Assembly: GCA_948099385.1 (NCBI GenBank)
Contig: CANUEZ040000182.1
Location: 19,407,501-19,471,500, forward strand
Direction: 5' to 3'
DNA: 64,000 bases
Origin: Fasciola hepatica
Taxonomy: Eukaryota; Platyhelminthes; Trematoda; Plagiorchiida; Fasciolidae
Both the position numbers and the translations under genes were made by a program. This document shows, piece after piece, positions 12,955 to 23,737 of this stretch; position 1 is the first letter of the stretch; each line of letters starts with the position of its first letter. The notes under the pieces were generated by a model that was not told where the DNA came from, made no database searches, and saw only the letters and a program-made list of their open reading frames with translations.

Positions 12955-13590
12955 AACATTCCTGTTGTTTCCGATTGAGGCTGTTGCCAGGAGATAGCAA
13001 CCAAAGCCACCGAACCCAGTGCATGGTTAATGGTTGTCTGAATTGAACCGAATATGGCAACCAACGGCCTGCTTACTATACAGGGTTTTACTCACCCCGA
13101 GCACAACTGCATCGATCACAGCTTCGTCCTCCGACAGCTGTCAGAGCACCGTTACGCTTGTTAAAGATCAACGATCGTTGTGTTTTTAGACATTCGTGCG
13201 GCCTTCGACTCCGTCGACAGGTGTGCACTATAGTGCTGTTTGTTAAAGAATGGTGTATCCGAGGAGTGAGTGTCGGTTCTCAAAGAGTTGTATTGTCATA
13301 CCTCATGTCGCGTTAGGGTCTGCGGTTAACTTCCGTACCATTTCGTCGTCTCCAGAGAAGTAAGACAAGGTTGCCTTATATCTCCGTTTCTAACTTTGCT
13401 ATAGAGGATATTTTCTACAGAACACCTTCTCTGGCCTTCCAAACAGTCGAGTTGAACCCCTCTCAGGGAACAGGGGGTTTTGCTAAGAGTACGCCGATGA
13501 TATCGCCTTGCTGAGAGATAGTGCACAGGCAATTCAACACGCATTGGATTACTTGGAATCTGGCGTCATCTGTGGCGCCGCCACGACATC
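12955..13590 (+). mobile_element. RTE-d retrotransposon, RT palm fragment (copy d7)
   Basis: Contains VVFLDIRAAFDSVDR (about 13170-13220), the first catalytic aspartate motif of the RT, and YADDIALL (13493-13516), the second, separated by frameshifted sequence. Both active-site boxes survive but the fragment lacks endonuclease and C-terminal parts. It passes at about 13590-13600 straight into RTE-b sequence of the same orientation, so the junction is either a nested insertion or a chimeric retrotransposition product. Confidence 0.65.
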
Positions 13591-13599
13591 CGGCTTTCC

Positions 13600-14240
13600 C
13601 TCAAGGGAAGGGTCTAGTGCCAGGAGTATACAGAACCTGTTTATTATCACTGAAAAACAGACTCCACGAACTCTTCACCTCTGTATGGGAAGGACAGACA
13701 TTTCTGAGGGATTGGAGTGCGCTTATTCTATTACTCATTTCCAAGAAAGCACACAAGACAATATACAGGAACTACCGGAGGATCAGTCTGATTGACGTCG
13801 CTGCAAAGATTTTATGCGTACTACTACTCAAGCCGCTCTCAGTTGCGAAACTCTCGCACTCGACCGAACCAAAGGGATTTCCGCCGTGGCAGACGCTCTG
13901 TGGACCAAATCTTCACGTTGCTTCGAATTTGTTCGGCCACATACTGGCGACCCAACATAGAACTATCCGGACAAACACGCTGCCCTTCTCCATGTACGAG
14001 ATGGTGCTGTTGCCTAGGAGCCCAAACTTAAACGTCATTGGGCACCGTCAAGAAAGATATGAAGCGCCTAGGATTACATACGGTCTGTGGTCTGTGATAA
14101 TGGAAGCAAAACTGCATCACGATTTGCACTGAGCTCGCATCGAACCGCTGCGCATGGTCGGCGATGATTCATGATAATCACCGAAGGTCACTTTTCCTCT
14201 CGCAGGAGAATGTCGCGTACAAGTAAAAGTAAATTGTATT
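13600..14240 (+). mobile_element. RTE-b retrotransposon, internally deleted 3' fragment (copy b4)
   Basis: Frames match the RTE-b RT thumb-side region: LLSLKNRLHELFTSVWEGQ and LLISKKAHKT (13650-13760), then RPNQRDFRRGRRSVDQIFTLL (13860-13925). The sequence then jumps to the family 3' end, ttttcctctcgcaggagaa at about 14190. The palm with its aspartates is missing. The tail ends in a short A-rich repeat (aagtaaaagtaaa) at 14222-14234. Confidence 0.65.
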
Positions 14241-14954
14241 TGTCCAGGCCTTAAATTGAAGTGATTGCACATTGTTCTGTGAACCTGAAGGAGCAGATTT
14301 TACGTTTATAGGCGGTCATGCGGTCGGTGTATACTGAGTACAATACACGTGCTACTTTACCATCCTGTTTACTTCTGAACGCTTGAGTATAAAATACATT
14401 GTGAAAACAGCAATGGTAGTCGACCGAAAAAAATACCAAGACACTCGATAGACAAGCATTTACGGATTGGAACAAAGTCCGCAACATTACCAGTGACGGA
14501 GAATTCATCATTCATTGCTCACAGAATCCACCTTGCCTGATTCGACGTTCTTGTTACACTGATCAACGAATCACACAGCGTCGCCGATGCAACTGAGCAA
14601 AGTTGCAACACATTCCTGATAGACAACCAACCACTGTTATCGTGTTTTACGGGGAAGTCACGCAGTACGGTGATCTGACATTAGGCGTACGCCAGCTACT
14701 CAGGTGCCTTACCATAGTAAGATCAATGGCCTCGAACGTGTCGAAAAAAGCTGTTCATCGTCCTACGGAAATCAGTGATTCAGAAATTCTAAGCTGGCAA
14801 TTTTGTGCTGGTTATTGGTCCCCCATCATCTATCAAAAAGTATCGATTTAAGCAGAGTCTATCGTGGATGTCTATCCGGGATGATACCAAAAGAACACGA
14901 AAGAAAAAACAAAAGAGCTTGTAAAGGTAGCTCAGTGCTTTACATAGGAAACTT
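14240..14954. other. No gene recognised
   Basis: AT-rich single-copy-looking sequence. Open frames up to about 86 codons occur on both strands, but none has a domain, splice context or similarity to other parts of the window. I looked here for the next COX10 exon (minus strand) and did not find it. Confidence 0.4.
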
Positions 14955-15125
14955 CCCATTTTATATAGCATGATTCGTCATGCAGTAAAAATGCCGAAGT
15001 TAATATTGGGAGCATTGTAAAACTATTTCATTCTTGTTAGGAATCATCAAGAGAGCCCCAGTGAGACCCGAACGTCGAGTAAACGATTGAGATGAACACT
15101 TACACACTAGGTTATCCGAGCTGGC
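14955..15125 (-). mobile_element. S2 SINE, tRNA-derived
   Basis: On the minus strand the unit starts with a tRNA-like head at about 15125: gccagctcggataacc, then ttcgggtctcac as a box-B-like stretch. The family body gatgattcctaacaagaatg follows, then a 3' part with gcatgacgaatcatgctat. The same order is seen at 41318-41525. Diverged, no obvious target duplication. Confidence 0.6.
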
Positions 15126-15806
15126 TCTCAACGGTTTACTGAACATCAACATCACGGGATACGAACTTCCTTCACAACTTCACACTTCACTCGAACAATA
15201 CTGCAAATGCCGGTGCTTACATGCCGATCACCTCTGCGCTATGAGGCATTATGTTAATTCATCCAGCATTCCGCTAGCAGAGGAAGCTTAGCTGCCTGGG
15301 TACTGAAGCACGTTTGCCCGGTTCGCAACCTTCCTTGCTAACATCGAGCACGATGATACCTTAGCACTATCGTTGTATTCCTTCGCAACGTTGAGGTTAA
15401 AAGACACTGAACGAACACCGATGGGATGCTCTTAATTTAGAATCCGAAAAATCGTGTGCACCTTTCTTAACTTCGGACAATGAGCGAATTTAAAATGATT
15501 GTTCTCAATGTATACTGTGAGATATTTCGGACAAATTCTAAATGTGACAGTTTTCAACTGGGAAATATTTCAGCAGTATTGTCCTTTTATCTTCATAAGG
15601 AGGGTAGATTACCCAGTGCATGCCAACTATAGCGTAGAAGGCAACATGAAACGAACTAAAATCCAAAGGAATGCGACGCGTGTGACGATTGATCTCCAAA
15701 ACAGACGCAGGCAAACCCCGTGAACTGAAAAGCGGATTTGTAGACTTCAGACCAACACGATTAAATCGATGCGCCATGGAACACAGCCAATTTCTGAAGA
15801 ACCTAC
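15126..15806. other. Probable COX10 intron sequence, no gene recognised
   Basis: Lies immediately 3' (minus strand) of the COX10 exon donor at 15806-15805. Open frames here are shadows or chance. No second COX10 exon could be found in this stretch or further down. Confidence 0.4.
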
Positions 15807-16257
15807 CTGATTGATCGTATTGGCTGCTGCACTGGTGAGTCCTGTACCGATGGCCAAACAGATCAATGTCTGATACGGATGCAATAGAAATTCCGGAGTA
15901 ACCAGGCTGGTAGGCGCAGCGAGTGCACAACCTGCAATGGCAGTCGAAACAACCAGGCCGGAGAGGCGTGCCTTGGACAAACCTGCGGCAATTTGCATCG
16001 CGATCGCTAAGGATGATTGCGTCCGTGTAGAAGCAACAGTTGCTGTGACTGACACCGCCAGCTGGCGTGCACCGTGAGACAATTCAGTGGACAATACGGA
16101 AAAGTTTGAGCCGTCACATTCAGAAGACGAGAAGGAGGAGGCTGGTTGAACGGAAGAATTGTGCAATTCTGTTTTGATGTGTATTTGAGGACAGGGAGAA
16201 GTTATGATGAAATATTGACAGACACAAGAATCACAATGAGTATTCGAACTCATCGGC
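15807..16257 (-). CDS. COX10: COX10 (protohaem IX farnesyltransferase), one internal exon
   Basis: COX10 is the mitochondrial inner-membrane UbiA-family enzyme that adds a farnesyl group to haem B on the way to haem A of cytochrome oxidase. The exon, 451 nt, starts after an acceptor ending ttgttttttag (16258-16259) and ends at AATCAG before a gtaggt donor at 15806. Its second half reads ARLSGLVVSTAIAGC, then GTGLTSAAANTINQ, the first transmembrane helices and the Asn-rich motif preceding the first Asp-rich site of the family. The Asp-rich residues themselves would be on the next exon, which I cannot find in the window. The first half (about 80 residues) is low-complexity and not conserved. 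The reading frame is fully open. Whether the gene is intact, with exons beyond the 15 kb of transposons to the left, is unknown. Confidence 0.75.
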
Positions 16258-16261
16258 CTAA

Positions 16262-17071
16262 AAAACAATGTGACTTCTATGACTGTGGTTGTGAATGATT
16301 AATTATCAACACAGGTAATCAGACTGCCTAGGTAGTGAGATCAAACTGTATCGGTAAGTCGATTCTTTCAGTAAATAAGATGAAAATAATGGAAACTAGT
16401 GAACGAAAAATGATCACTCTCATGATAATTTATTGGCACCCGTGATAACATGCTAACTGAATTGTAAACGAAGTTAGGTTTAGGTAACCCTACGGACTAA
16501 CGATGACCACGAAGCAGTGATAAGGATATCTACTCAATGAGTACGGAACGTCGGCGGTGACGAATCCGGTCCTCGTGAGTCAAACGGTTGGTAAGTACGT
16601 GTGCACAGGACCATACTGTATCGGATTTCGTGGGCGAATCGATCTTTATTTTCTCTCGTTGGTGAGTTGGTTTATCGTAACTCCTTTAGCATGGATTGTG
16701 TAGAGCTGATTTGATTTGAGCTCACATCATTATTTTTAGCTCGACCAAAATCAACCGAGTGATCCACAGAATACTGCAGACATCGTCTATTGTTTCTTCA
16801 TTGCGTCCACTGAAGCCCAACTTCGTCCACACTCGAATGCCACAGTCGCGTGCGGGGTAGTGCCTCGTCCTTTCCATCTTTTCTCGACTGATTCCAACCC
16901 AAGATCATCGGCTTGATCAGTCTTAATTCCGATAGCCAAATAGTGCGACACAATTCTAACTGGCTTTCCGTCACGTAAAGAAATTGTTTTTAAAGGCGGG
17001 TTTGAAGTGAACCAATCATAAGATGGCACCTTGATGAGGTGTATTTGCTTGCATGCCTCCATGACTTAAAG
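16262..17071. other. Probable intron; one unassigned minus-strand ORF
   Basis: Upstream side of the COX10 exon. The only sizeable frame is 16787-17062 (minus, 91 codons; motifs RIVSHYLAIGIKT and EKRWKGRG), which I do not recognise. It begins right beside the 3' tail of RTE-a copy a2. It could be a further exon or chance. Nothing else is recognisable. Confidence 0.35.
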
Positions 17072-19480
17072 AGCTCATCATCATCATCATCGTACAGTGT
17101 TAAACAGTAGGGCAAGCCCCACTGACCACTGCCTTTCTCACCATCTTGCACGCTGAATTAGAAAATATGAATATACAAGATGGACAGGGAGTGGACCTAC
17201 ATGGGTGGGAAAAGGAAACAATGCCCTAGTAGCCAACACATGGAATGCACAGTCTAACTGCACATACACACATCGATCAGTCATTCTGATTCGATAGAAA
17301 GTGACAACACGATCGCCACTGTTCGCGGTTCGCTGCCATATCCTTCAGTGTCTCCAGCCAACTGGTTGACGGATCTTTTGGACCCCAACCACGGGGACGT
17401 GAAGCACCCACTTTTCCGAAGACTGCTGTACATTTCCTCATTCCTCGTTGCTGAGTCATCTATTGACCTCCACGTGGTCTCTTCCACTCCCTAGGAGGAA
17501 CGGAGAACAGAACACGGTACGGTAGACGTGTGTTTGATATACGTAACACGGGCCCCAACCAACGAAGTCTACTAAGTTAGATACCCTGTGACAAAACGTT
17601 CTCCGAATTAGTACCCAATACTCGATTTCTGACCTTATCACTGCCCACTCGGCTATTCCACCTAATCTTAGCGATACTACGTAAATATCGATGGTCAAAA
17701 ACCTCAAGACGACAAATATCTTCAGCACGCAGACTCCGAGTCTCGCAACCATACAACAAAACTGAACGCACTGCAGCACAGTATATACGACCTTTCAACT
17801 TCAGTGAAATAACAGGTCGGCGACACAAGTGCTTCAGTCCAGCGTACGCCGCTCGAGCCTTGGATATCCACGTGTTCACCTCTACTACTGTGCTCCCATC
17901 CGTCGTCACGCTGCTGCCGACGTAGGTGAAGTGGGCGACAACTGACAGCACCTCCCCATCGAGCATCAAGCTCGGAATCGTTGACGTCCAGTCTTGTAAC
18001 ATCACTTTACACTTTGAAGGTGTAAAGCGCATGCCGAATGGAGCTACGGCTCTCCCAAGTCTGTCTAGTGCACGTTGAGTATGTTCCGTGGATTCCAACA
18101 AGCAGACAACGTCGTCCGCGTAATCTAGGTCACCCAGCTTTCCACTATTTCCTAGTTCGACGCCTAACTCCTGAAGATTTTGCAGCGCATTGTCCATTAT
18201 TTCGTCCATGACGAAGTTGAACAGGAATGGAGACAAAGGACATCCCTGTCAAACACCACTGGTCGTTTCGAACCGACCGGATAGTTCACCGTAAACCCTA
18301 AGGCGGCCAGGAGTAACAGAATACAAGGATCTCATTAGGTTCACGAACTTCTCGGGCATACCTTTTCGATGAAGAACACTGAAAAGCGATGTTCGATCAA
18401 CTGAATCGAAGGCGCCTTTCAAGTCTAAGAAAAGCAGTATTGTCGGTCGACGGTGCGTGTGACGCGTTTCAAGTAGTCGGCGAAGAGTAAAAATCTGGTC
18501 CATGCATCCTCGACCTGGGCGGAATCCAGCCTGCTGTTCGCGGACATTCCTCTCGCGAGCCGGTGTAAGACGATACAGCAAAGTCGAAGCAAATACTTTG
18601 GTGACTATCGGAATTAGGCTAATCTCACGATAATTACTGCAGTCATTGCATGTTCCCTTCTTGAAGATGGGAACAATCAATGACTCGCTCCATATGAACG
18701 GAATACGCTCCTCGTTCCAAATGTCACAGAGCAATGCGGTAAGTGGTTTTATCAACGTCTTACCACCCAGTTTGAAAAGAACTGCAGGAAGTTCGTCGGG
18801 ACCTGCCACTTTCCCTCACTTTATTGATCGGATACATGATTCTACTTCTACTTCCGACGGGAGCTCAAGTGATACCACCCAAGGAGTAGCAGTTGTTGAA
18901 ACAGGAGTAGCTACACTAGCGTGCGGCCAGCTAAAATGTTCCTTGAAGTATTCGGCCCAACGGTCAAGCCTTTGCTGTTTGCTATGGATGGGTTCTCCAT
19001 TCCCATCGCAAATCGTTTCACTGACTTGGATGCGCCGTCCACCGGTGTCACGAATACGTTTGAACAGTCTTTGACTGTTACCTGAAGCAGCTGCTATTTC
19101 CATTTATTCGGACAATTTTCGCGATCCTTCTTAAGGCTCTTTGTAACTTGCATTTGTAGCTTTCTCACCATCTTATTTATCTCCTTACGGTTCGAGAGCT
19201 GACGCTTTTGCTCCATTATACACAGCGACTTTTGTGAGATCCAGTGTCTTTGATGGACAACGGATCTAGGACCACAGGCGAAACCTGCTGCAACGTGCAT
19301 CGCCTGTTTGATATGAGCCCAATGCTCATCTACATTACTGTTCGTCATAGATCCTAGCTTATGTGCTAACTTCTGCTCATACCGGGTGCGTACTTCTGGA
19401 TCACACAAAAGTTGCACGGCTAATCGGGTTTGCGACGATGACCATGGAGCTATGCAGAATGGCTTCCTCAAGCCGAGGAT
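17072..19480 (-). mobile_element. RTE-a non-LTR retrotransposon, best preserved copy (a2), 5' truncated
   Basis: The minus strand carries a linker (19471-18816) and an RT from about 18815 to 17577 with KKGTCNDCSNYREISL, QQAGFRPGRGCMDQIFTL, FLDLKGAFDSVDR, QGCPLSPFLFNF and YADD (18111-18122). A C-terminal part follows with VRSVLLYGCETR and LRWLGPVLR. All catalytic aspartates are present. Visible breaks: TGA near 18816-18818, TGA at 18249-18251 (probably an Arg CGA, a CpG decay) and a frameshift near 19100. The endonuclease is missing. The 3' end is a (GAT)n tail, seen as catcatcatcatcatc at 17077-17092. It is almost identical to copy a4 at 56.0-57.07 kb. Confidence 0.85.
17075..17093. repeat. 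(GAT)n 3' tail of RTE-a
   Basis: The tandem catcatcatcatcatc on the plus strand is the reverse of a GAT-repeat tail directly after the RTE-a 3' end. RTE-clade elements characteristically end in short tandem repeats rather than poly-A. Copy a4 has a shorter, degenerate version (catcaccatc, 56023-56032). Confidence 0.8.
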
Positions 19481-19790
19481 GAAATCATGCCTGACAGGCT
19501 AAGTAGTGGAAGTCAAATGAAGTCTAGCCACTGAACCAGCTGATGGGCAACATCTGGTTCTAACCGCCATAACTCCGGAAGGAATATTCTAGTGAATAAA
19601 CACGGACAGCAAATTGCCGGCCAAAAAACCTCTACTAGATGGACGTAAAAGTGAAGTACTTGGGTTGAAACGTAGAAGTCATCCCATTTCTATCACACAT
19701 ACTGGCCGCCAAAGCTGGGTAGCCCCAGCTCTAAAAATGCTGCCCCGTCCACATTCCGCTTATTTCACTGAGTGCGAAGTCCCTTCATGG
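19481..19790. other. Spacer, no gene recognised
   Basis: Between the 5' truncation of RTE-a copy a2 and the right inverted-repeat arm. A stretch at about 19455-19500 (atggcttcctcaagccgag) resembles 32985-33030 (atggcttctttaggccgga), so part of it is an unclassified dispersed repeat. Confidence 0.45.
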
Positions 19791-22147
19791 GTGAGTCGGT
19801 CGCTCTCTCGAACTGGGTTATTGCCCCACATCATTAACGATCTGGATGTTGAATCAAAGGCTCCGGTTAGGTTTCTCAAGAAAAATCATGTCGGCGATGT
19901 GCGCAGTCGCAAATTGTGATCTGTCCGGAAACCTCCAGCATCCTTCCTGTAAATAGTTCCACTAATTTCCTCTCTCTCTCAACTTAACATCGATGCAGAA
20001 TGCTACGGGTAATTGCGGCCCTGGAGGAAGCGGTAGTTCAGGAACACGACACAAACCCAACACATGTGTTAAGCCTGCATGTTCATTTCACGCACTGTCA
20101 GATAAGGCAACATGCTGCCCTTGTTAGAAATTTTAAAACTTGGAAACTAGATGTGTGCTGTGTCTTTAAAACGCGCACACAAGATCCTACTTTTGTGATG
20201 AATCTTTGCATCTGAGATAGAACCTCAATTGTTCGCTTCACTGTTCGCGTGTCGGGTGGTCCGGTTTCTAGAACTCGTAGTCAGGCTGGTGTTGGGATTG
20301 CTTTGAGCCTGACAGCTGAGCGTGTATTGCTAGACTGGATTCCAATCAGCAGTCGTTTGCATGCAGTTCGGATGGACGGTTCTGTACATGTCAACAGCAA
20401 CAAACTGAAGTACTGATGCTTGTTCGTCGTGTCTGTGTATGTGCCCAGTGATTGCAGTTCCTCTGATACCAAGGATGAACTCTACCACGATTTGTATCAA
20501 CTGCTTCGAAGTGTGCGTTCTACGGAAGTGGCTGTGATTTCTGAGGATTTTAACGCCCAAGTTGGCCGTTTGAGAGATTTTGAAGGGCACATTAGAGGCC
20601 CGTTTGCTATCCCAGCCGACTGCACCGATAACGGCAATCGTCTCATTCACCAGTGCCTTGATCGCAGATTGCTTTTGGCGAGTAGAAATTTGTGTCATAA
20701 GAAGCGGCATAGACTCGCATGGCCTCATCTTATGTCTTCACAACGTTGGATTCAAATCCACCGTATTGTCATTGGCCGTCGCTGGCGTGGATCAGTCGAA
20801 GGTTGTCGTTCACTTTAGTCTACGCCTATGGGCTCAGGTCACGCCTTGGGATGTGTTCGTTTCTGTTTGCGTATTGTCCTTGGTCGCACCCATGTCAAAG
20901 CCACCCATCCTGCGCAGTTGATTCCAGGTGATAACCGACGACCTGCTTCTTAGGCAGAGCTCTATACACGATTATCTATGCAGCCGGATATTGAGGACCC
21001 ATATGAATGTTGATAACATAGCAAGAAGGCCTTTTACACCGCTTCTAGTGTCACTCAAGACATAGGTCCAGATAGGACTCACAAATGACGGATATCTTCG
21101 ACATCTGTTGGATACTCGCACGTGTGTACCTCCGGATGTCACATTCAATGAAGTGCGCAAATCCCTGAGGCGCCATCTGACTGGGAGTTTGAGAAATGAC
21201 GGTGAGTGGTGGTGGATTGCGAAATGTAGGGAAATGGAGCAGGCTCAGTCTGTTGGCAATAATCGCAATCGATACCGTTGGAGCAGAAGTACCTGCAAGT
21301 GTACCAATGCAGGTATATCTCACTCCCCAATCTGGTATGGTCATCTTTGAAAAGGTGTAAAGCTGCTGGACCGGAAGGGTTGTCACCATCTTCTTTGAAG
21401 GATTGAATTGAAGGTTTGGTTTCCGAGTTAACAGAACTGCTCCGGGTAAGCTGAATCAGTGTACAGATTCCCAAGGAATGATGTGAATCGACGATTCTTC
21501 CAATCTACATGATCCTCTAGTGAAAAAACACAAGGGAAATAGCTTGGTGAGTATCACATCAGGACTGCTCACCGGGATAATTCTCCACCGATTATCCAAT
21601 GCCCGTGAAAGATATAGACGTGAGAATCAAGCCGGTTCCAGACCCGGTCAGAGTTTCCTCAATCAAATCTTTACTTCTCGAAAACTCTTGGAGTAGACAC
21701 ACCTTCCAAATTTCACAGCCTCTGTCTCGCCCGATCTGAAAGCGGCGTTCGACTTAGTTGCCCGCACAGTTCGCTGGCGCTGCCTGTCATTGAAGAGTGT
21801 GCCGGAGAAGTTTATTTCCCTTTTCCAGTGCTTGCACCCGAATAATTGGAGACGAGTTCGTGCTTAGGGCAATCTTTTACCGCAGTTCAGCACAAGTGGC
21901 GTTTGTTAGGTTTGCTTTCTTCCCTCCTTCCTTATCGATTGTGTAGTTGATAAAACCGTATCCTTGTGTGAGAACAATGGTATCGATACTGGTTGAAGTA
22001 GTAAACTGTCTGACTTGAACTACGAGCACTATATTTTTTCTTCTGAGTGAAGATTCAGGGAAGTTCCAGGCTCTGTTTCAGAGCCCTCCCAACAGTGTGG
22101 CAATGCGTGGAATGCATTTTGCACCTTGAAAATGTAGAATGCTGCTG
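19791..22147. repeat. Right arm of the 2.36-kb inverted repeat
   Basis: Reverse complement of 1-2357 without indels. I counted about six substitutions in the innermost 150 bp (19791-19940) but only about one amino-acid-level difference in the remaining 2.2 kb. To the right the sequence continues as the C-terminal part of RTE-d copy d2. Confidence 0.95.
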
Positions 22148-22940
22148 AACGACTGGATTGACTCTGCTCCTAATCTCGTCAGGGAAGCTTCAGCTAACGT
22201 ACATAGGCCTTGTTACCTTGGCAGTTACATATCACCAGCCGATCAGATAACGGATGAGACGTAATAAGAAAGCACGTTTGGCTTTTACGAACCTCAGTCA
22301 TCTGCGGCGCTGGTGTGATATCCGGTTGTTGGTCACGGATCGAGTCTACACTGCCCTAGTTGGACTGGTCTTTTTTTACGGCTCAGGTGTTTTACCGCCA
22401 GTCTTTGTAGTGTCTGACGGAAACACCGTATTAGCAATGGCGAAGTAAGGCGTAAGGTGTTGGGAACCAGAGGTCAGTCTCTGGATCAAGTACTGAATCT
22501 AAACAGGTTAAGGTGGCTGGGACATGTTTTACGCGTGTCCATCGATAGACTTCCTCAGCGTAAGCTGTCCTCTGAGGCAGGTACTGGCTGGAAGGTAGGT
22601 CGAGGTGGTCAGTCCATGAGATGGCGGAAAGGCATGAAAACTTTGACCAGTGGACATGGCTGAGTAGGACTTGTTTGACTTCCAGGTTAGGATCCAGGCG
22701 ACCCGTCTACCAGATGGTTGGAGACAATAAATGATATGACTGTGTCGGGGCCAGTGACGTAGTTGCATTCGAGCTCTTCCCTTGTTTTCGTGGTTTCCGT
22801 TACTTTTCTCGCCTCCGGCTCTCATTTACTTCATGCTCCTCTTGTTTTTTACCCTTTACTCGACGATGCTGCAAAGTAGCAACCGAAACTAGAGCACAAA
22901 AGTGGGAGGTTAATGACTAGACGAACTGAACTGAACTTCG
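19925..22940 (+). mobile_element. RTE-d non-LTR retrotransposon, nearly full length (copy d2)
   Basis: Plus-strand order: leader with a GA-rich/CT-rich stretch near 19970; endonuclease at about 20235-20830 (SQAGVGIALSL, SVYVPSDC, DFNAQVG); linker; RT start at 21360-21870 (GLSPSS, NQAGSRPGQ, LKAAFDLV in frame fragments); C-terminal region at 22148-22670 with KKARLAFTNLSHL and LRWLGHVLRVS. The 3' end is a gaactgaactgaac tail at 22923-22936. Total length is about 3.0 kb, near the usual RTE size. Numerous stops and a palm deletion make it inactive. The stretch 22430-22672 is identical to copy d4 although the sequence before it follows copy d5. Confidence 0.8.
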
Positions 22941-23735
22941 AGGTGGTGTAAACTTCAAATTTCTTACACAAGATGTTCTTGAAGTGTACGTTTCAGCTAA
23001 TCTACTGTTATATATTTCATGTGCAGTGAAAAGAAGTTGCCTGAGTGTTATTCGAGGGAAACCCCGAAGTAGCCACCGTCCGCCTCTTTATTGTTAAAAT
23101 TAGGCAGAAAGTCGCATATGTTAGGCTAGGACTAGAGATGTAGTTAATCCCACCACTATCATCAAAACCTTTGTCAATTTCCCTGTGTACCGCATGAAGA
23201 AACCTTCAGCTGGTAGATGCCCTTTTCATGCATAACGGATCTGAACCGATATCGGTCATGTGAATGCTGTGTATGGTGGCTGGTGGACTTCTAAACGCTC
23301 AAAACTGTTGAAACAAACAACCGGAAATATCGAAAAGCGTTTGTAGAAATTCGACCACTACTGATGAAGGCTCTTCGATTGTCTCCCACTTCGTTCTTAT
23401 GCTTCTAGCCGCTTCTCAGTCTCTCTGGGTTTCTTTCGCTTGAGTCAGTTTACTTCGTGTCCCGCCCGCCTAGTAGATGCACTGCCAACAGACGTGATTG
23501 TTATAGAACTGTGTTCGATTCTGGCTCGCGGCGTTGGACTTTTGGATGTGGAAAATGCAGGTGGATTTTCCATTATATAAGATTCAGGCTTTTGTACCAA
23601 AAATACATTCTATGAATAATAGAAGTGCTAAGAAGCGCCAGGGATCATAACAACGAAGTAGGAGACAATCGAAAAAGCTGTATCAATAGTGGTCGAATTT
23701 CATCTACAAAGTTAACTGAAAAACATACCGACGTA
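22941..23735. other. No gene recognised
   Basis: About 800 bp between the RTE-d tail and a BEL/Pao gag relic. It could include the 5' LTR and leader of the BEL/Pao element, but I found no matching second LTR. Confidence 0.35.
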
Positions 23736-23737
23736 TC

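Noticed and set aside
16787..17062. 91-codon minus-strand ORF as an upstream COX10 exon
   Set aside because: It does not resemble the COX10 N-terminal region and its downstream splice site is not convincing. Kept only as an unassigned frame.
20000..20215. Frame beginning MLRVIAALEEAVVQE, present in both arms, as a possible small gene
   Set aside because: It lies in the RTE-d 5' leader and is only partly shared with copy d3; duplication of the arm explains its preservation.
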